DNA from: Oscheius onirici
Taxonomy: Eukaryota > Nematoda > Chromadorea > Rhabditida > Rhabditidae
Direction of reading: 5' to 3'
Length of the DNA stretch: 64,000 bases
NCBI GenBank assembly: GCA_932521025.1
Contig: OW051471.1
Location: 9,300,001 to 9,364,000, forward strand
Part shown: piece by piece, positions 46,191 through 58,720 of the stretch
How the letters are laid out: every line of letters starts with the position of its first letter
Numbering within the stretch: position 1 is the stretch's first letter
Translations under genes and position numbers: made by a program
Notes under the pieces: generated by a model
What the model was told of the DNA's origin: nothing
The model's input: the letters and a program-made list of their open reading frames with translations, nothing else
Databases searched by the model: none

Positions 46191-47014
46191 TAGGAATGGA
46201 GTCTATGGAATAAAACGAGTGCACGAATGTAGACTATCTTGGTATTTCTCTCTAGCCTGTTCTGAGGATCCTGAAAAACCTTTATGCCACAACCGTTATC
46301 ACCTCTTCCAAGACTCCTCGACTTTTCGGATGTGATCCGAAGAGACGAAATTCCTAATCATCGTCTTAAGTTAGTTTCCCCTTTGCTACGAAATGCGATT
46401 GCATATGGCGGATGTCACTGTTACTGTCTCAAGTATTTATCATTGTTGATAGAACCTTTTCTTTCTCCGTTTTTTGAATGACAGAAAGTGCTCGCTTCCA
46501 GTGTAAACAATCCGCTAGCAAAAAGACCCGAGTATGTGTATTTTGATGTACACTGCTTGCAAGCAGTGAGAAAGCAGTCCTGAGGTTGAGAATACTGGTC
46601 AACTGTAGTTTGATTCAGGTAAGTTACAGCAAGCAACAGTTAAAAATATGTGTCATGACCATCTTTCTTCCGCTCTGAAAACATCTCCCAATTTATCCTA
46701 GTCGAGGATTCCTGCAGACGGGTTCTGCAGAGTGCAGAGCTTCCTTCCTTCCTGTGCATTGATTAAATGAGACTATAAAGACCATTAGTTCTACGTTCAG
46801 ACACACTAAAATTGCCTTTCCCACCAATTTCCGTGAAATAATTGTGATTCAGTCCCAGAATCACATCAACAACTGAACGTGGGACAGTGATTCCCATAAT
46901 CCGTCTCCCTCGTCTTGAGTTCACAAACTGTCCTGAGATTTTCTGCTTCATTAAAGATCGTCTATTGAACAAAAATAACAGACCGGACTTTTAAACTTTA
47001 GTGCTTTTTAAACA

Positions 47015-48064
47015 ATGAGCTGTAGAACCTCGACATTTGCGGACCACCTAGAAATTATTGTATCTTGTCTATATGGGATACCTTCCCTTGTTCTCTATGC
47101 CTATTTGATTGTGGCCATTTACAAGAGAGCTACCTTCCATCATCCTTTCTTCTACCAATTCATCATTTTGTCCATTTCGGTAAGGTTCAAGAAACTGTTT
47201 GAATCTAAATTGATTCAGAACATTGTCCGCTACCTCACCATCTTCATCGTTAATCGGATTATCCCACATCCAGCATTTTGTCCGTTCTTTTATCCCTACT
47301 TTGTTGGAGCCTCTCCGCCGTTCAAGCCAATCATTTTTGGCTACCACGGCTCGATCATCGTGGAAATAGTAACAATTATGGTCATGTGTGTAAATCGGCT
47401 GTCTGTAATACTGTGGCCACTAACTGCAACTGACCTCTGGAAGCGATTTTGTGCTTTGGTGAATGTCGGAATTGGTCTCGTCTCTTTAGCAGCAAGCTTC
47501 TATCTGTTTGATGGAAACATTTCTATCGATTTCAACTCAACAGGGACTGAACTAGAGGTCAACTTCATCTATGGCTGGCCATATGTGAGTTTTCTAGTGT
47601 TTTGTTTTCAGAAATTTAAAGTTACAGGTTGGATACGCTTCCATGGCAGCCTTCCAAAGTTTGGTCTGCATCCTGGTGATTCTGATAACGACTTCGATCA
47701 GTTGTATCTGTCTCTCCAAGTCACAAACCAATGTGAAAAAGGTCGAGAGAAACCTATTCTGGACTGGGCTGGGGTTTTCGATAACTACCGTCGTTATGGC
47801 AGTGTTCATGGTACCGAATGCTAAAAAGGCCGGACAATGCTTTTTTTGCAGATTATTGTTGGGTTGTGCAGAGCGTATCCTCAAGAGCTAGCAAGTGTCT
47901 ACATGGTGGCCAAGACGCTACGCGGATGGGTTTTCGATGCAAACAGTCTGCTCCCAGCTTGGCTGCTGCTTGCTACTAATAAGCTCATTAGACCGAAATT
48001 CTTCTCAAAGAAATCTACTCCCATATCGTTTGCTTCTCAAAGCTCCCGTTTCACTCCCTCTTGA
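47015..48064 (+). CDS. srg-like serpentine chemoreceptor
   Basis: Four exons (47015-47179, 47219-47584, 47628-47810, 47852-48064), all phase 0, give 308 residues and seven predicted helices. It starts MSCRTSTFADHLEIIVSCLY, then PSLVLYAYLIVAIYKR with the following Phe-rich stretch, the third-helix end MCVNRLSVILWP, and a last helix ending with PAWLLLATNKLIRPKFF. These features fit the Srg superfamily (srg/srv-type) of nematode G-protein-coupled chemoreceptors in sensory neurons. It has no visible damage, in contrast with the srh-like copies just upstream. Which Srg-superfamily branch it belongs to is not decided. Confidence 0.8.
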
Positions 48065-48739
48065 ATAGATGCTCATATTAAAAAAACGCTCTCTTGTTCA
48101 TTGCTTTCTTGACTTTGATTTATGGTGGTGATAATAGTAATTTCAACATGTAAAAACTCGTTCCTAAAAAACGAACCTGCTACCAGCACGGTGATATTCT
48201 CTTTGATAGTCACAACATTGACATACGCATAGAAACAGAAACATTGTGCATCAGTCAGTCGCACTATAAACACAAACAGATCATAAAATGAGTGAAACAC
48301 CTCTGTAAAAGCGGCTACGAAAAAAAGAGGTGGTTTGGATTCTACAAAAACAGTGCGAGTTCAAATATTTTGTAGATATGGTAGTAGATGATTAAAACTC
48401 AACTTCAGATTGTAATTTATACATATACAATTTACGAATAAACCGACATCTAGTTAAACGACTGGTCAGCAATTGCCCGCTTTAAGCTTCTGTGAAAACG
48501 TCCCGCTAAACGTTGATGCCACTACGCGCCGTTCCGCGATCAGTCGGATAATTGGTCTCACTGCCTAGATCCGTACCACCGTTTTTGGTTCAGTAGTATC
48601 ATCTTTCTTGATTCTTGTCTATCAACAGCTCATCCCTTTCACCTTTTCATTACTTCCTCTTCGACCAAAGGTCGAAAAAGGTGGCGCTTAATCGGCTTTA
48701 GTTTGTTGTCAGTCTCCAGTCTTTCACTTCCAGGACATC
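48065..48739. other. Intergenic region, nothing recognised
   Basis: About 675 bp between the srg-like receptor and SLC23 copy 1. The last 40 bp include a pyrimidine-rich TTTCACTTCCAG acceptor-like site a few bases before the start codon. Confidence 0.4.
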
Positions 48740-51017
48740 ATGACTGGAACAGATTCACTCAAATCCCCTTCAAAACTTCATCTACGGGTCAACGATGTTC
48801 CTCGCTGGCCGAGCATTTTTCTTTTTGGTTTTCAGGTGAGCGCAAAATTTACACTTGAAAGTATCCTCTAATGAAGTTTCCTTTGATAGTTCTCATTGTC
48901 AGTGTATTCGACGTGTTTCGTAGGACAGGGTTTTAACGAGATTTAAACTTGTTCCTGCTGTGTCGTTCAACCTAACTGTCACGCGTTGTTCGATCGGATT
49001 ATATGAGCACGGAACAATGTCACGATGAGAATTTATGAACATGATCAGGGACTGGAGAGATTCATGGGATGTAAAAAGTTAAAGATGTTGTACAGCTGTG
49101 TTTTTAAAGAATGGTTTTTATTGCTTTCAATTGGACTTGTAAAAAAACAGTTTACCCAAACAAAACATTTTAGCAAACCATGCTGTGCCTTTCGGGTCTC
49201 CTTGTCGTGCCATTTCTTGTAGCCGATGTAGCCTGTGCCGGCTCAGCAACAACACAGCTCCGAGTGCAGCTCATAGCTGCCACGTTCGTTACTTCGGGTA
49301 TCGCCACAATCATTCAGGTTACAATAATTTTGCTATCACATCGTTCTTTCAGACCACCTTCGGACTCAGACTGTCAATTCTTCACGGTCCTTCATTTGCA
49401 TTCCTCCCGCCTCTTCTAGCGTACAAAGCTTTGCCAGAGAACCAATGTCAATTCGACGAGTACACAGATGTCCCTGAAAGCGAGTGGATGGCTCGTGTGG
49501 CAACGGTACTTTTTTTTACATTTTAATCATTCTCCCAGATACAAGGAAGTCTCCTTCTCGGCGTGCTTCCCATGTTGGTCATCGGTGCGACAGGTCTTGT
49601 TGGCCTCTTTGCCAAATACGTTGGACCGGTGACCATTGCTCCTTTGATCACACTTTTGACATTGGGCACCGTTCCGACATTGGAACAGAAGATGTCTGTA
49701 CACTGGGTATCGATACTGTGAGTCATGAACGCGATTAGAAAATAGTCCAGTTCAGAGAGTTCTTGATCTTGGTTGTTCTTGTCATTTTTCTAGAGGAAGC
49801 CCGTGTTCCAATTCCCTACTACTCCTTCAGTAAAGGTCAACTGCGATGGACACATTCGAGAGTCTTTGGACAGTTTCCTGTAAGTTTTAATACTTTCCAG
49901 TAATTTTATAATTTCCTCTTTCAGTATTTGCTTGGCATCGGTTTGGTCTGGCTCGTTTGTCTCTTGCTTTCCGTGACGGATCTTGAGCCTGAAGAAGGAC
50001 ATGCTCGTGTGGATAAAAACTCTTCACTAGCAGTACTTCACGAATCTCCCTGGTTCCAAGTTCCGCTCCCAGGTAGTTTTTTTACTTTCCTCCTATAATC
50101 ATTATTTAGGAGCATTTGGTCCTTTCAAAGTCAACGTCGGCCTGCTTCTCGGCTTCGTAGCTTCTGCTCTAGCATGCACCATGGAAAGTATTGGCGATTA
50201 TGCCATGTGTGCTCGAATCTCCGAAGAACGGCATCCACCAATCGCCAGCACCAACAGAGCTATCTTTTGTGAAGGCATCGGAGCCGTTTTGGCTGCTGTG
50301 ATGGGAGTAGGAGCCGGTATCACTACTTATGCCGAATGTATCGCTCTGATGAGTGTTACTAGGGCAAGTTTTTCTTCTTGCTACGATGAAGTTTTTAGGT
50401 GACAAGCAGAGTCACAATGCAAATGGCAGGCGTACTTTTGATCCTACTTGGTCTTTTCACAAAATGTGCAGCTGTACTAGCTACCATCCCAGAAGCGATC
50501 GTAGGCGGAGTTCTGGCCATGGGAATGACTATGATTTGTGGAGTTGCTCTGAGTAATCTTCATGTAAGTTTTTCCTAGATCTTGAAAAGACAACACATTC
50601 AGACCGTGGAACTCCGTCTCTCAAGAAACCTCTCAATCATGGGCGTTTCCATCCTTGCTGGAATGACCATTCCACAGCATTTTGAGCTCCATCCTGTCCA
50701 AACTTCCAATCACACAGCAAACGAGGTCTTGAACATGCTGCTAACCATTAGGATGCTAGTCGGAGGAATTGTAGCATTTGTATTGGACAATACTGTTGGA
50801 GGTATGACTGTCATTGTTTGCAATGAAAAATATTTTAGGGGCAACGAAAGAACAAAGAGGCTTCCCACCGCCTGAAGATGAGCAAAACTTGTTTGTGAGA
50901 GACGGCTATTCGCTTCCTGAATGGACTGAAAATGTTCTGAGGAGAGTGCCTTTTCTTCAAAAACTACCAATTTTCCCGGCATTGCCAGATTTGCCTTCAA
51001 CACCTTGCTTTACCTAA
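48740..51017 (+). CDS. SLC23-family nucleobase/ascorbate transporter, copy 1
   Basis: Ten exons give 546 residues: 48740-48835, 49174-49317, 49353-49505, 49539-49717, 49756-49879, 49925-50072, 50110-50363, 50399-50563, 50603-50801, 50839-51017. Family motifs: PRWPSIFLFGFQTMLCLSG at the start, PLLVAYKALP-like loop, LLLGVLPMLVIGATGLVG, ESIGDYAMCARISEERHPP with the downstream NRAIFCEGIG, TTYAECIALM, and LRLSRNLSIMGVS. About 12-14 membrane segments. SLC23 proteins move ascorbate or nucleobases with Na+ across the plasma membrane; nematode substrates are not predictable here. The intron at 50364-50398 has a GC donor (AGG then GCAAGT), where the tandem copy has GT. The last intron is absent from that copy. 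Confidence 0.93.
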
Positions 51018-53222
51018 ATTATGAAAATTGCACATATACGTAAATATATACCCTCTTGACTGTACAGTAAAGACTCAGACTCTCAGTAGCGTAGCAAATC
51101 AAACTAAAGGCAGGTATAAGTGTTCATCCTGAAGGTTCGTCTCTGCCCTTTTTTTGTGAAACGCTCAGTCAAAGCTCGTTCCTACTAGTACAACACTAGA
51201 TCTTCCCTCGAAACCTTATCCTCGCATACATAGCTGACATTTTAAGTTCGAGGGGGGATGAGCCGCCAATGTCTATGTCTGTTGACTGATGTTTTTGTAC
51301 CATTACCTTTGTTGATACCATGGATTTATGAGTTCCTGGGTCAATATTCCATCAAGAGCATCTATTCCTGTTTCTCCAACAATGCGAGATAACATCCAGG
51401 CCAAAACTGTTATGATTCCAATGATCACTTGTGTGGTCTTGTTTGTTTCTTGGCTTTTAAAATACGAGGAGAGTATTACCTCAACAAACAGTGACATTAC
51501 CCTTTGACCCTGTCCTATTCTTACAGCTGTATCATCAACAAATGTTTGCGATGGGAAAGTGGGGAATCCCCGTGACTTATAAAGATCGAGCAAACCGACG
51601 TCATCGACCACCTCTCGTCCTGTATCAGTGATCACGTTCGGAGTGAGCCGAACCGTTATAGCCCATTATACGGGCATCGATTTGAATTGCATGTTTTTCT
51701 CTTGGATAACCGATCACAAATCGACAAGGCCGGTTTCAGTTATTTATATTTATCAGCGGGATCGATTACCATCAGTTTTGTTACTTTCTGAAGTGTACTT
51801 TTCACATTGTCTAAAAAAGTTCTTTTGGATCTGTGGAAAGTTTTCCTCGGAGTGATCACTGGCGTAATACCAAAAAGTATATGTTTTGATCCAATCTAAT
51901 GGGAAAGACGAGAATTAGTCCCCAACTAGACACTCTCGGATTGTAACCTCCAACGTAGAAAAACACGTTTCTGATCAGGTGCAAATGTGTTACTCCAACG
52001 GACAATGATCATCAAAGAACGGCTTTCGCACCATACTTTTTTTAAATTCGCAAAAACTTTGCATCAGTCTTTTTTAAATTACTTTTATGCATGAACACTG
52101 TATGACAGTTCATTCTACTTATTGACGCATTTAAATTCTTTTGCCTTCATTTTCATAGCATTTCCTTCTTGTCTCACTTCTTGTCAGTCATTTTTTCAAC
52201 CAGAGTAAACAGAGAACAAGTTGGAAGATCTTTAACGAACGCAGGACAGGAACTGTTTCCCCAACCGGGTACAATAACAACCTCTGTTCAATTGAGAAGA
52301 AAGGAACATAAATCCTCGTCGAACAAAACAGCTCATGAATATTTTCGTAGGCGCTTGAGCCGATTACAAAACTACTGCTCCTTTCATTTCTTTAGACAGA
52401 GAACGAACTATTTCACAAGAGCAAGGATAAAACACCACAAGAGAAAACTGGTGTTTTTGGAGAATTTGAAGGAAACTGGTTTATCGTCGTTACTTTGATT
52501 TCCTTGAATTTTATTATGTCATTCATTCCAGATTGTTTTCGTTCCAATGGAAAACTCCATCCCTTTATATTGTTTCTACAAATTTCCGCTATAATAATTT
52601 CCCTTTTTTTGCTGCTTTTAAAAAACCTTTTGTCAACTGAAAACTTCCTCATGGTGGAGTAAGCAGCATTTGTTTTTTCAAGGTCGCATGTTCTCCATAT
52701 CATTAAAATTTGGTAGTCCAATCCCATATTATGATGGTAATGCGGTCATGTAACCCTTTTGAAGACACATAAAACACCATCGGCTGCCTGCTTCTGCTCG
52801 AAGGTGACGATGAGAAAATTTTCAATTCCCTTATGACTTTTGGTCGAACTGTTACTTGGTTTCTAATCACCCATTTCCTGACAACATATTTTTTCACCCA
52901 GACTTTCGCCAGAGCTATTACCCCAGCTTTTAGTCCCACTGTTTTGGTCTCGCGCACTTCCGCGTACCCAGAACCTCGAACGCTGTGATGAGCTAACATT
53001 GTCTGTGGTTTTATTCCTCCGGAACGCTATGATCCTCTCCAACACAATGTCTGCCAAGTGATCTTTGCCTGTTTACCAGTATCAGTTGCCCTTTTTCCCC
53101 TGGCCAAACAGATGGCGGAGGGGGGGCTTTTCCTAAAATCAGTCTGCTTCTTTTCGAAACTCCCGAGCTCTCGCCGCCTTCTCTTATCTGCCAGAAGACT
53201 ACGGTAGTTTCATTTTTCAGAG
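51018..53222. other. Region between the SLC23 twins
   Basis: About 2.2 kb. One minus-strand ORF (51303-51635, 110 residues) has a hydrophobic segment (VIIGIITVLAWMLSRIVG) and ends in NPWYQQR; it may be an exon but no partner exon or family was found. Other ORFs look random. The end carries the SLC23 copy 2 promoter and a TTTTTCAG acceptor just before its ATG. Confidence 0.4.
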
Positions 53223-55724
53223 ATGACCTCGTCGCCAGCACCAAAACCTCACAAACCGCCTGGACTCTATCTACGTGTAGGAGATATTCCAAAATGGCCC
53301 AGTATTCTACTATTTGGATTCCAGGTGAGTCTTACGGAAAAAGAGAAAAGGGACCAGAGTATTCCAAAAAAATTAAAGCTAATACAGACAAAGTAACAAA
53401 GTGAGGAAAATACATGTGCAAAAAGTCTAAAACCGGGTACTCGAAATAACAAGGCATCTACTTCTCGTAGAGCACAGATTACATAAACGTAAAATAGGAA
53501 CAGATCTATTGAACTCAAAAAGGTAAATTCTTTAGCAAACCATGCTTGTACTCTCGGGTCTTCTAGTTGTTCCCTTCCTCGTGGCGGACGTCGCCTGTGC
53601 AGGAAGTGCAGCCACAGAGCTTCGCGTTCAGTTGATGGCTGCAACTTTCTTTGTGTCTGGAATCGCCACTCTGCTTCAGGTTTGGACTGTTGGCACCATA
53701 AAATAGAAGTTTTTAGACAACCGTCGGTCTCCGTCTGTCAATCATGCACGGACCCTCCTTTGCCTTCCTGCCTCCACTGCTAGCCTACAAAGCCTTGCCC
53801 GAAATGAGATGCAAAGCCGACGAAAACACCTTCGTTCCAAGAGAGGAATGGCAAGCGAGAGTGGCTACGGTAGCCGCGTTATAACCAATTAGCAAAATAT
53901 GTTAACAGATCCAAGGAAGTCTTCTGATAGGAGTTCTGCCCATGATTCTCATCGGAGCCACAGGACTCGTTGGAAAGTTTGCCAAGTACGTCGGACCAAT
54001 CACAATCGCTCCTCTTCTTCTGCTCTTGACACTGGGAAATGTACCGACCTTGGAGGAAAAACTTGCACTTCATTGGGTCTCAATTATGTGAGTTCCACTA
54101 TTAAAAATTTCAAAGCTCTGCGGCGAGCGTGTGCACGAGATCAGCTCGAAATTCAAGGAGGTCGCACCAGCACGGTCTCGTCACTATTGGATTCTTATAT
54201 AGCCGTCCAGCACCCAGAGCAATCAGCTTTCGATATTCCTCAGATCGCCCTCGGGAGGTGTTGGAGAAAAGTGCGGTACCCATTGATTCCGGTGATTTGC
54301 AGACAATGATCGGGCTAGAAAGAGCACAGCGAAGTAGGTCACGAATGGTCAGAAAACAGCAGTAGGGAATTATACTGCTTTTGGTAAATGAGTCTTTCTT
54401 GACTATGAGACAAGCTCTTTCCGGGTCCAGAGGCTCGGTTACTGTAAAAAAGACATAAAAAGGGCAGAATGAAGAAGTTATACAAGCGTCTTCAGTGAGT
54501 TCCTGATTCTGATGACTCTGATGATCTTCTTGGACGAGATCTGTGTTCCTATTCCCTTCTTCTCCTTTGCTGAAAAGCGTGTAAAGTGGAATCGCCCTCG
54601 TGTTTTCGGTCTCTTCCCGGTATGATTTCTGAATATTCAACATCAAGTCTGACTTTAGTACTTGATCGGAATCGGTCTAGCCTGGTTTATCTGTATTATG
54701 ATGACGGTAACCGGACTAGAAAAAGCTGAAGGACAAGCTCGCGTTGATAAGAATGCTTCCATGACGGTTCTTCGTGATGCTCCGTGGTTTCAGGTTCCGC
54801 TTCCAGGTAAAACTAACAATTTATCGCTGCAATCAAATTTCCAGGAGCATTTGGTCCGCTTCGAGTCAACTGGGGTCTGACGCTCGGTTTTGTCGCTTCT
54901 GCTATTGCCTGCACAATGGAATCTATTGGTGAATATGCCGTCTGTGCTAGAATTTCCGAAGAACGACATCCGCCTTGCTCTGCAACAAACAGAGCCATTC
55001 TCTGTGAAGGACTCGGAGCCACACTAGCTGCTCTGATGGGTGTTGGGGTCGGAGTTACAACTTATGGAGAAAATGTGGCTCTCATGGCAGTGACGAAGGT
55101 ACGAAGAGCTTTTTTGTGGCAAAATGAACCTTCAGGTGGCCAGCAGGATCACAATGCAAACAGCTGGAGTCTTCCTGATCGCCGTTAGCTTGCTAACAAA
55201 ATCTGCAGCCATCTTGGCCTCGATCCCTGAGCCCATCGTTGGAGGAGTTTTAGGCATGGGTATGGTCATGGTCTGCGGTGTAGGCATTAGTAATCTACAG
55301 GTACCACCAACACAATAATTTTCCAGTTTAAAGCTCTTTTCAGACGGTCGACTTACGTCTCTCCCGAAACCTCTCAATCATTGGACTGTCCGTCGTAGTC
55401 GGAGTCACCGTCCCTCTTCACTTTGAAAACCATCCAGTCAATTTTGGCAACTATACTGTAGACAACATTTTGAATATGCTACTAACTATTCGAATGCTCA
55501 TCGGAGGATTGGTTGCCTTCCTCATGGACAACATCGTTGGAGGAGCTACAAAAGCACAACGCGGATTCCCAGTAGAGGAGAAGAACGATGAGAATGGGTA
55601 TACAAGAGACGGATACTCCTTCCCAGTGTGGTTTGATAGGATTCTTATAAGGTGGCCCCTTCTTCAAAAGATCCCTTTCCTCCCAAAACTTCCTGCCGAT
55701 GTTCCCCTTGTATATAAGGTTTGA
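53223..55724 (+). CDS. SLC23-family nucleobase/ascorbate transporter, copy 2
   Basis: Nine exons give 549 residues: 53223-53324, 53536-53679, 53717-53869, 53909-54087, 54496-54619, 54659-54806, 54845-55098, 55136-55300, 55344-55724. Seven internal exons match copy 1 base for base in length, showing tandem duplication. Motifs include IPKWPSILLFGFQTMLVLS, SIMHGPSFAFLPPLLAYKA, ESIGEYAVCARISEERHPP, TTYGENVALMAVTK and SRNLSIIGLS. The last two exons of copy 1 are fused here. Intron 54088-54495 is 408 nt, far longer than the others, and holds open frames on both strands without a recognisable product. Substrate may differ from copy 1, since the two are clearly diverged. Confidence 0.94.
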
Positions 55725-56199
55725 ACGTGTATGTACATATTAATACTACGTGTATAGAAGTCCGCTGAGTTCTATCAGCTTTAAATGAATGATCTGACTT
55801 CTTCTAAAAGGCAATTATTTCTTTGGAGTCTAAGAGCTTACGTGTAATATACGACCGACCTGATGTCCCACTCGGAAGAACCTTTCTCTGGTATCGTTGA
55901 GCTCTACAAAACAGATAGTCTGTCTTGGCTGATGGTTTTTGAACAAGAAAAATGAAACAAATAAGGACGTCTCGCAAAAAACCTCCATGCGCCCCTTGGT
56001 CTCATTGTTAGGTCTCTCGCCTTATTTGAAAATTAAGCCCTCATCTTTCTCAAGATACGGAGATGCCATAGCGATAACAAATAAGGTAAACAAATTGTTT
56101 ATGAAGTACATAAAAACAAGATAGTTCACAATCGAATTTTTGGGAGCGTTGTTGTTCTGTTTTTTATGGTAGGTTCCCTAAAAGTCCTGTTTATTTCTT
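55725..56199. other. Spacer, nothing recognised
   Basis: About 475 bp after SLC23 copy 2. No gene or repeat recognised; it should contain the 3'UTR of that gene. Confidence 0.4.
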
Positions 56200-57420
56200 C
56201 TGGTAGAGCTCAAACCTTATCTGTCCATCACATTAGCAGGAACGACTGACCAAATCTCCAAAACGTGACGATGAATCTTCCGCCAAGCGCTGAAAAGATT
56301 AATTCTGCAAAAATTTTTGAAAAAGAGGTTGGCAGAGAGACAGAAGGACAAAGACCAAAACAAGCAGAAAATACCTACCTCCTTTGATTTCCTTGATGAT
56401 TCTCAGGGAAAGTTTGAGCAGCAAGATGTTACTGACTACGGAGATTGGCCGTGGCAGCAGATTTCCTATAAAGCTCAACTTGACAAAAAAACAATAAAAT
56501 ATTACCTTCTTTCCATTCAACATCTTTTCAACCTACTGATGAACCTGTTCCAAACCTATAGTCGAATTGATCGGTCCAGATGTCGACTGTAGTTGGTACA
56601 GACTGGAAAATTTGCTGAACCTGCTGGACCTGCTTTGCCGTAATGGGACAGAAGACAGGCCGCAGACTGACTGGCGGTAGTTGAGCCTGGTCTCCAAGTG
56701 TGATGACAAATGTCCCACTAAACGCTGAAATGGATGTACCTTATCCGAAATCATAGAGAGACAGTCATACAGAGAGACAGAAAGCAAAAAAACAAGTCGA
56801 AAAACCTACGTTCCGACGTTTTCTTGATTTCTTGTAGTCTTGAGAAGCAGGATGTTGCTGACCATTGAAATCTCGTCCAGCACAAGCGTTCTGCAGTTCT
56901 TGAACATGCTGATGAGCTTGGCTAGCCATTCGGGTTTCAAGGGCCCGAGAGCAAATGTCTAAATTTGATAGGTTTCAAACCATAGTCAGCAAATAACCTG
57001 CTCTACTTCAAGTGCAGTGAGCAAATGGAGAGTGTTGCCTCTGATGTTCAGAACAGCCAGTCTGAAAGTTCAAGTTTTTTGTAGCAAACCAGGAAACTCT
57101 ACCCGATCTGAGCGCAGATCAATATGGGCGGGTGGATCTCTCGTTGCCCGGAAGACTGTACTCGAGGTAGACCCAGTCGCCTTGATGAGAAACGACTTCC
57201 CAACGCCACCTGAAACGAACTTTAAGAATAAAATCGTGTTACTCACCAGGACCACTGATAAATAGGTTCTTGAGAGGAGAGGATTTGAACTCTGGGCTGT
57301 TGCTCTTCTCTTGATTTCAGCACAAACTTCTTGAAAACTTCCAGGTGCAACCAGTTGTAAAATTATTCTCACTTCATCTGCACCGAAAGGAAAACAAAAT
57401 AAGGTTCAAGTAAGAAACCT
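56200..57420 (-). pseudogene. Pif1-like helicase remnant with duplicated exons
   Basis: Pieces on the minus strand follow the Pif1 superfamily 1 helicase order: NLFISGPG then GVGKSFLIKATGS (Walker A, 57150-57290), LAVLNIRGNTLHLLTALEV (57010-57063), a Walker B line CRTLVLDEISMVSNILLL (56850-56960), and GDQAQLPPV (56610-56720). Downstream, 56390-56525 repeats the MVSNILLLK segment and 56220-56290 repeats the beginning of the GDQ exon in broken form. The Walker A exon needs a frame change upstream, and no C-terminal helicase motifs are found. Such helicases occur as host Pif1 genes and in Helitron transposons; the latter is a fair guess here, since no Rep part is seen. Confidence 0.62.
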
Positions 57421-57714
57421 GAAAAACACAGATTTTCTTTAAAAAACAGACGAAATGAGAAAATTTGACAGCTAAAAAATGACTGCTTTCAAGAGTGACC
57501 TGTGTCTCTAATGGCGAGGGACATTTTGCCCGTGCGCTGAGGCCACAGAGGGTTTCGTCGTGCCTGTCTGCGCTCTAGCCACCCTCAACTGATAACAACC
57601 ATATGTTTCTCATCGCTTTTTGCAGGAGACTGTACTCTGTGTGGGCGAGGGAAATGTTGTCCCCTGATGTGAGACACTTTCGGCCGACCCGTTACAATGA
57701 ATTTCTGGATAGGC

Positions 57715-58529
57715 TCATAAGTGTTTTAATGTCTTTGTATAGATTTCTTTCAAACAACAAGTAAAACATAAATTTTTGTTCAAGTTATTGTAGGCTCCCA
57801 CAAAGATTGGTCCCATACTTTTCATCACGCCGAAAGCATCAATATTCGTTTCGGTGTTCGTCGATGGAGAAGGGCTGTCAGGATCCGGAGTTAAAATGGA
57901 GGCGGGGAGCAGTTCCGTAAATTTGAAGCTCCTGATCGTGATGCTCTTAATCCTGAAGTCATACACGTGTTCGTCTTTGAAATTTTTCTGTTGCTCATAC
58001 TCCAGTATGAGATTGATTCCAAATGTTTGTTTCCAAGTTACTTCCCTTACCACAACGCTCTCTCCATAGTCCGGCATTCCATTTGATTGAAGCTGTGAAG
58101 TCACTGTGTTTGCATTTTTAAAAACAAAACCAACCTCACGGGATTTCCCGTAGAACTTGTAGATTTCTTCGAAAGCTTTTACCGCGTTGTCCTTCCCGCG
58201 ATAATCAGGGTTCTCAAGCTTTTCTGTGGCGATGAGGATTTTTCCAGTATGCCACGAACAATACACAGAATACATAAGAATATACGGTAGCCATGATTAA
58301 AGAACTGTAGAAAATGATTTCGACAGCCCATTCTGGCTGCAACCACGAGGAACAATTGCTCCAAGTCCGTGACAATCCTTCGTATATCTCAGCGTCCGTC
58401 TGAATAGACGGGGTCGCATTGGCCACCATGAACTGTGGCTATAAAATTGCTGTGACTCCCAGCCTGAGCTATTAACTAGCGTTATAAGCAAAGCAATAGA
58501 CTTGCCTTGTTATACGCAGGAAGTAGCAT
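57715..58529 (-). CDS. Uncharacterised membrane protein X1
   Basis: Model of three exons (58506-58529, 58256-58432, 57715-58212) giving 232 residues in continuous phase 0. It starts MLLPAYNK, then FMVANATPSIQTDAE, an aromatic stretch, one strong membrane segment (FYSSLIMATVYSYVFCVLF) and a soluble domain of about 165 residues (EEIYKFYGKSREVGFVF, DYGESVVVREVTWKQTF). The first intron would use a GC donor (AAG then GCAAGT). The second acceptor is CTTGAG. No family recognised. A decayed relative with a matching promoter lies at 61067-61345. The large C-terminal frame is solid; the two short 5' joins are inferred. Confidence 0.5.
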
Positions 58530-58720
58530 AAAGTAAACGTTTTTTATGCAAAGGGGGAGGCTTCAGCAAAGTATACACATAGGATACGTCACGAATATTC
58601 ATTAAACAGAGATGAAAACACCCATAATAAGTGTACCGTAGACGTGTGATTCTTGGAACTGTGACTACGATGGGAAAAACGAGAGCAAGTTAATAAGGTT
58701 CCCACACATTCTTCGACAAA
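58501..58720. repeat. Duplicated promoter block, copy 1
   Basis: About 220 bp shared with 61321-61538, covering first exon and upstream sequence of X1 and X2. The most constant part includes AAAGTATACACATAGGATAC, GTCACGAATATTCATT and CACACATTCTTCGACAAA. On the minus strand it contains a TGACGT word that could bind a bZIP factor. The rest of the two loci is much less alike. Confidence 0.8.

Larger units (their letters stand above)
45044..47014. other. Intergenic region with a duplicated block
   Basis: About 2 kb without a firm gene. A plus-strand ORF at 45210-45593 contains several CTTGTCGA words in both orientations and no motif. The notable content is the direct repeat pair described next. 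The last 250 bp precede the srg-like receptor. Confidence 0.45.

Noticed and set aside
52169-52498. 109-residue plus-strand ORF between the SLC23 copies
   Set aside because: Basic, low-complexity composition without domain, signal peptide or splice context.
54110-54646. 178-residue minus-strand ORF in the long intron of SLC23 copy 2
   Set aside because: It overlaps a real exon antisense and its unique part has no recognisable motif. A plus-strand ORF there is open too, so chance is likely. A structured RNA was considered but no known class fitted.
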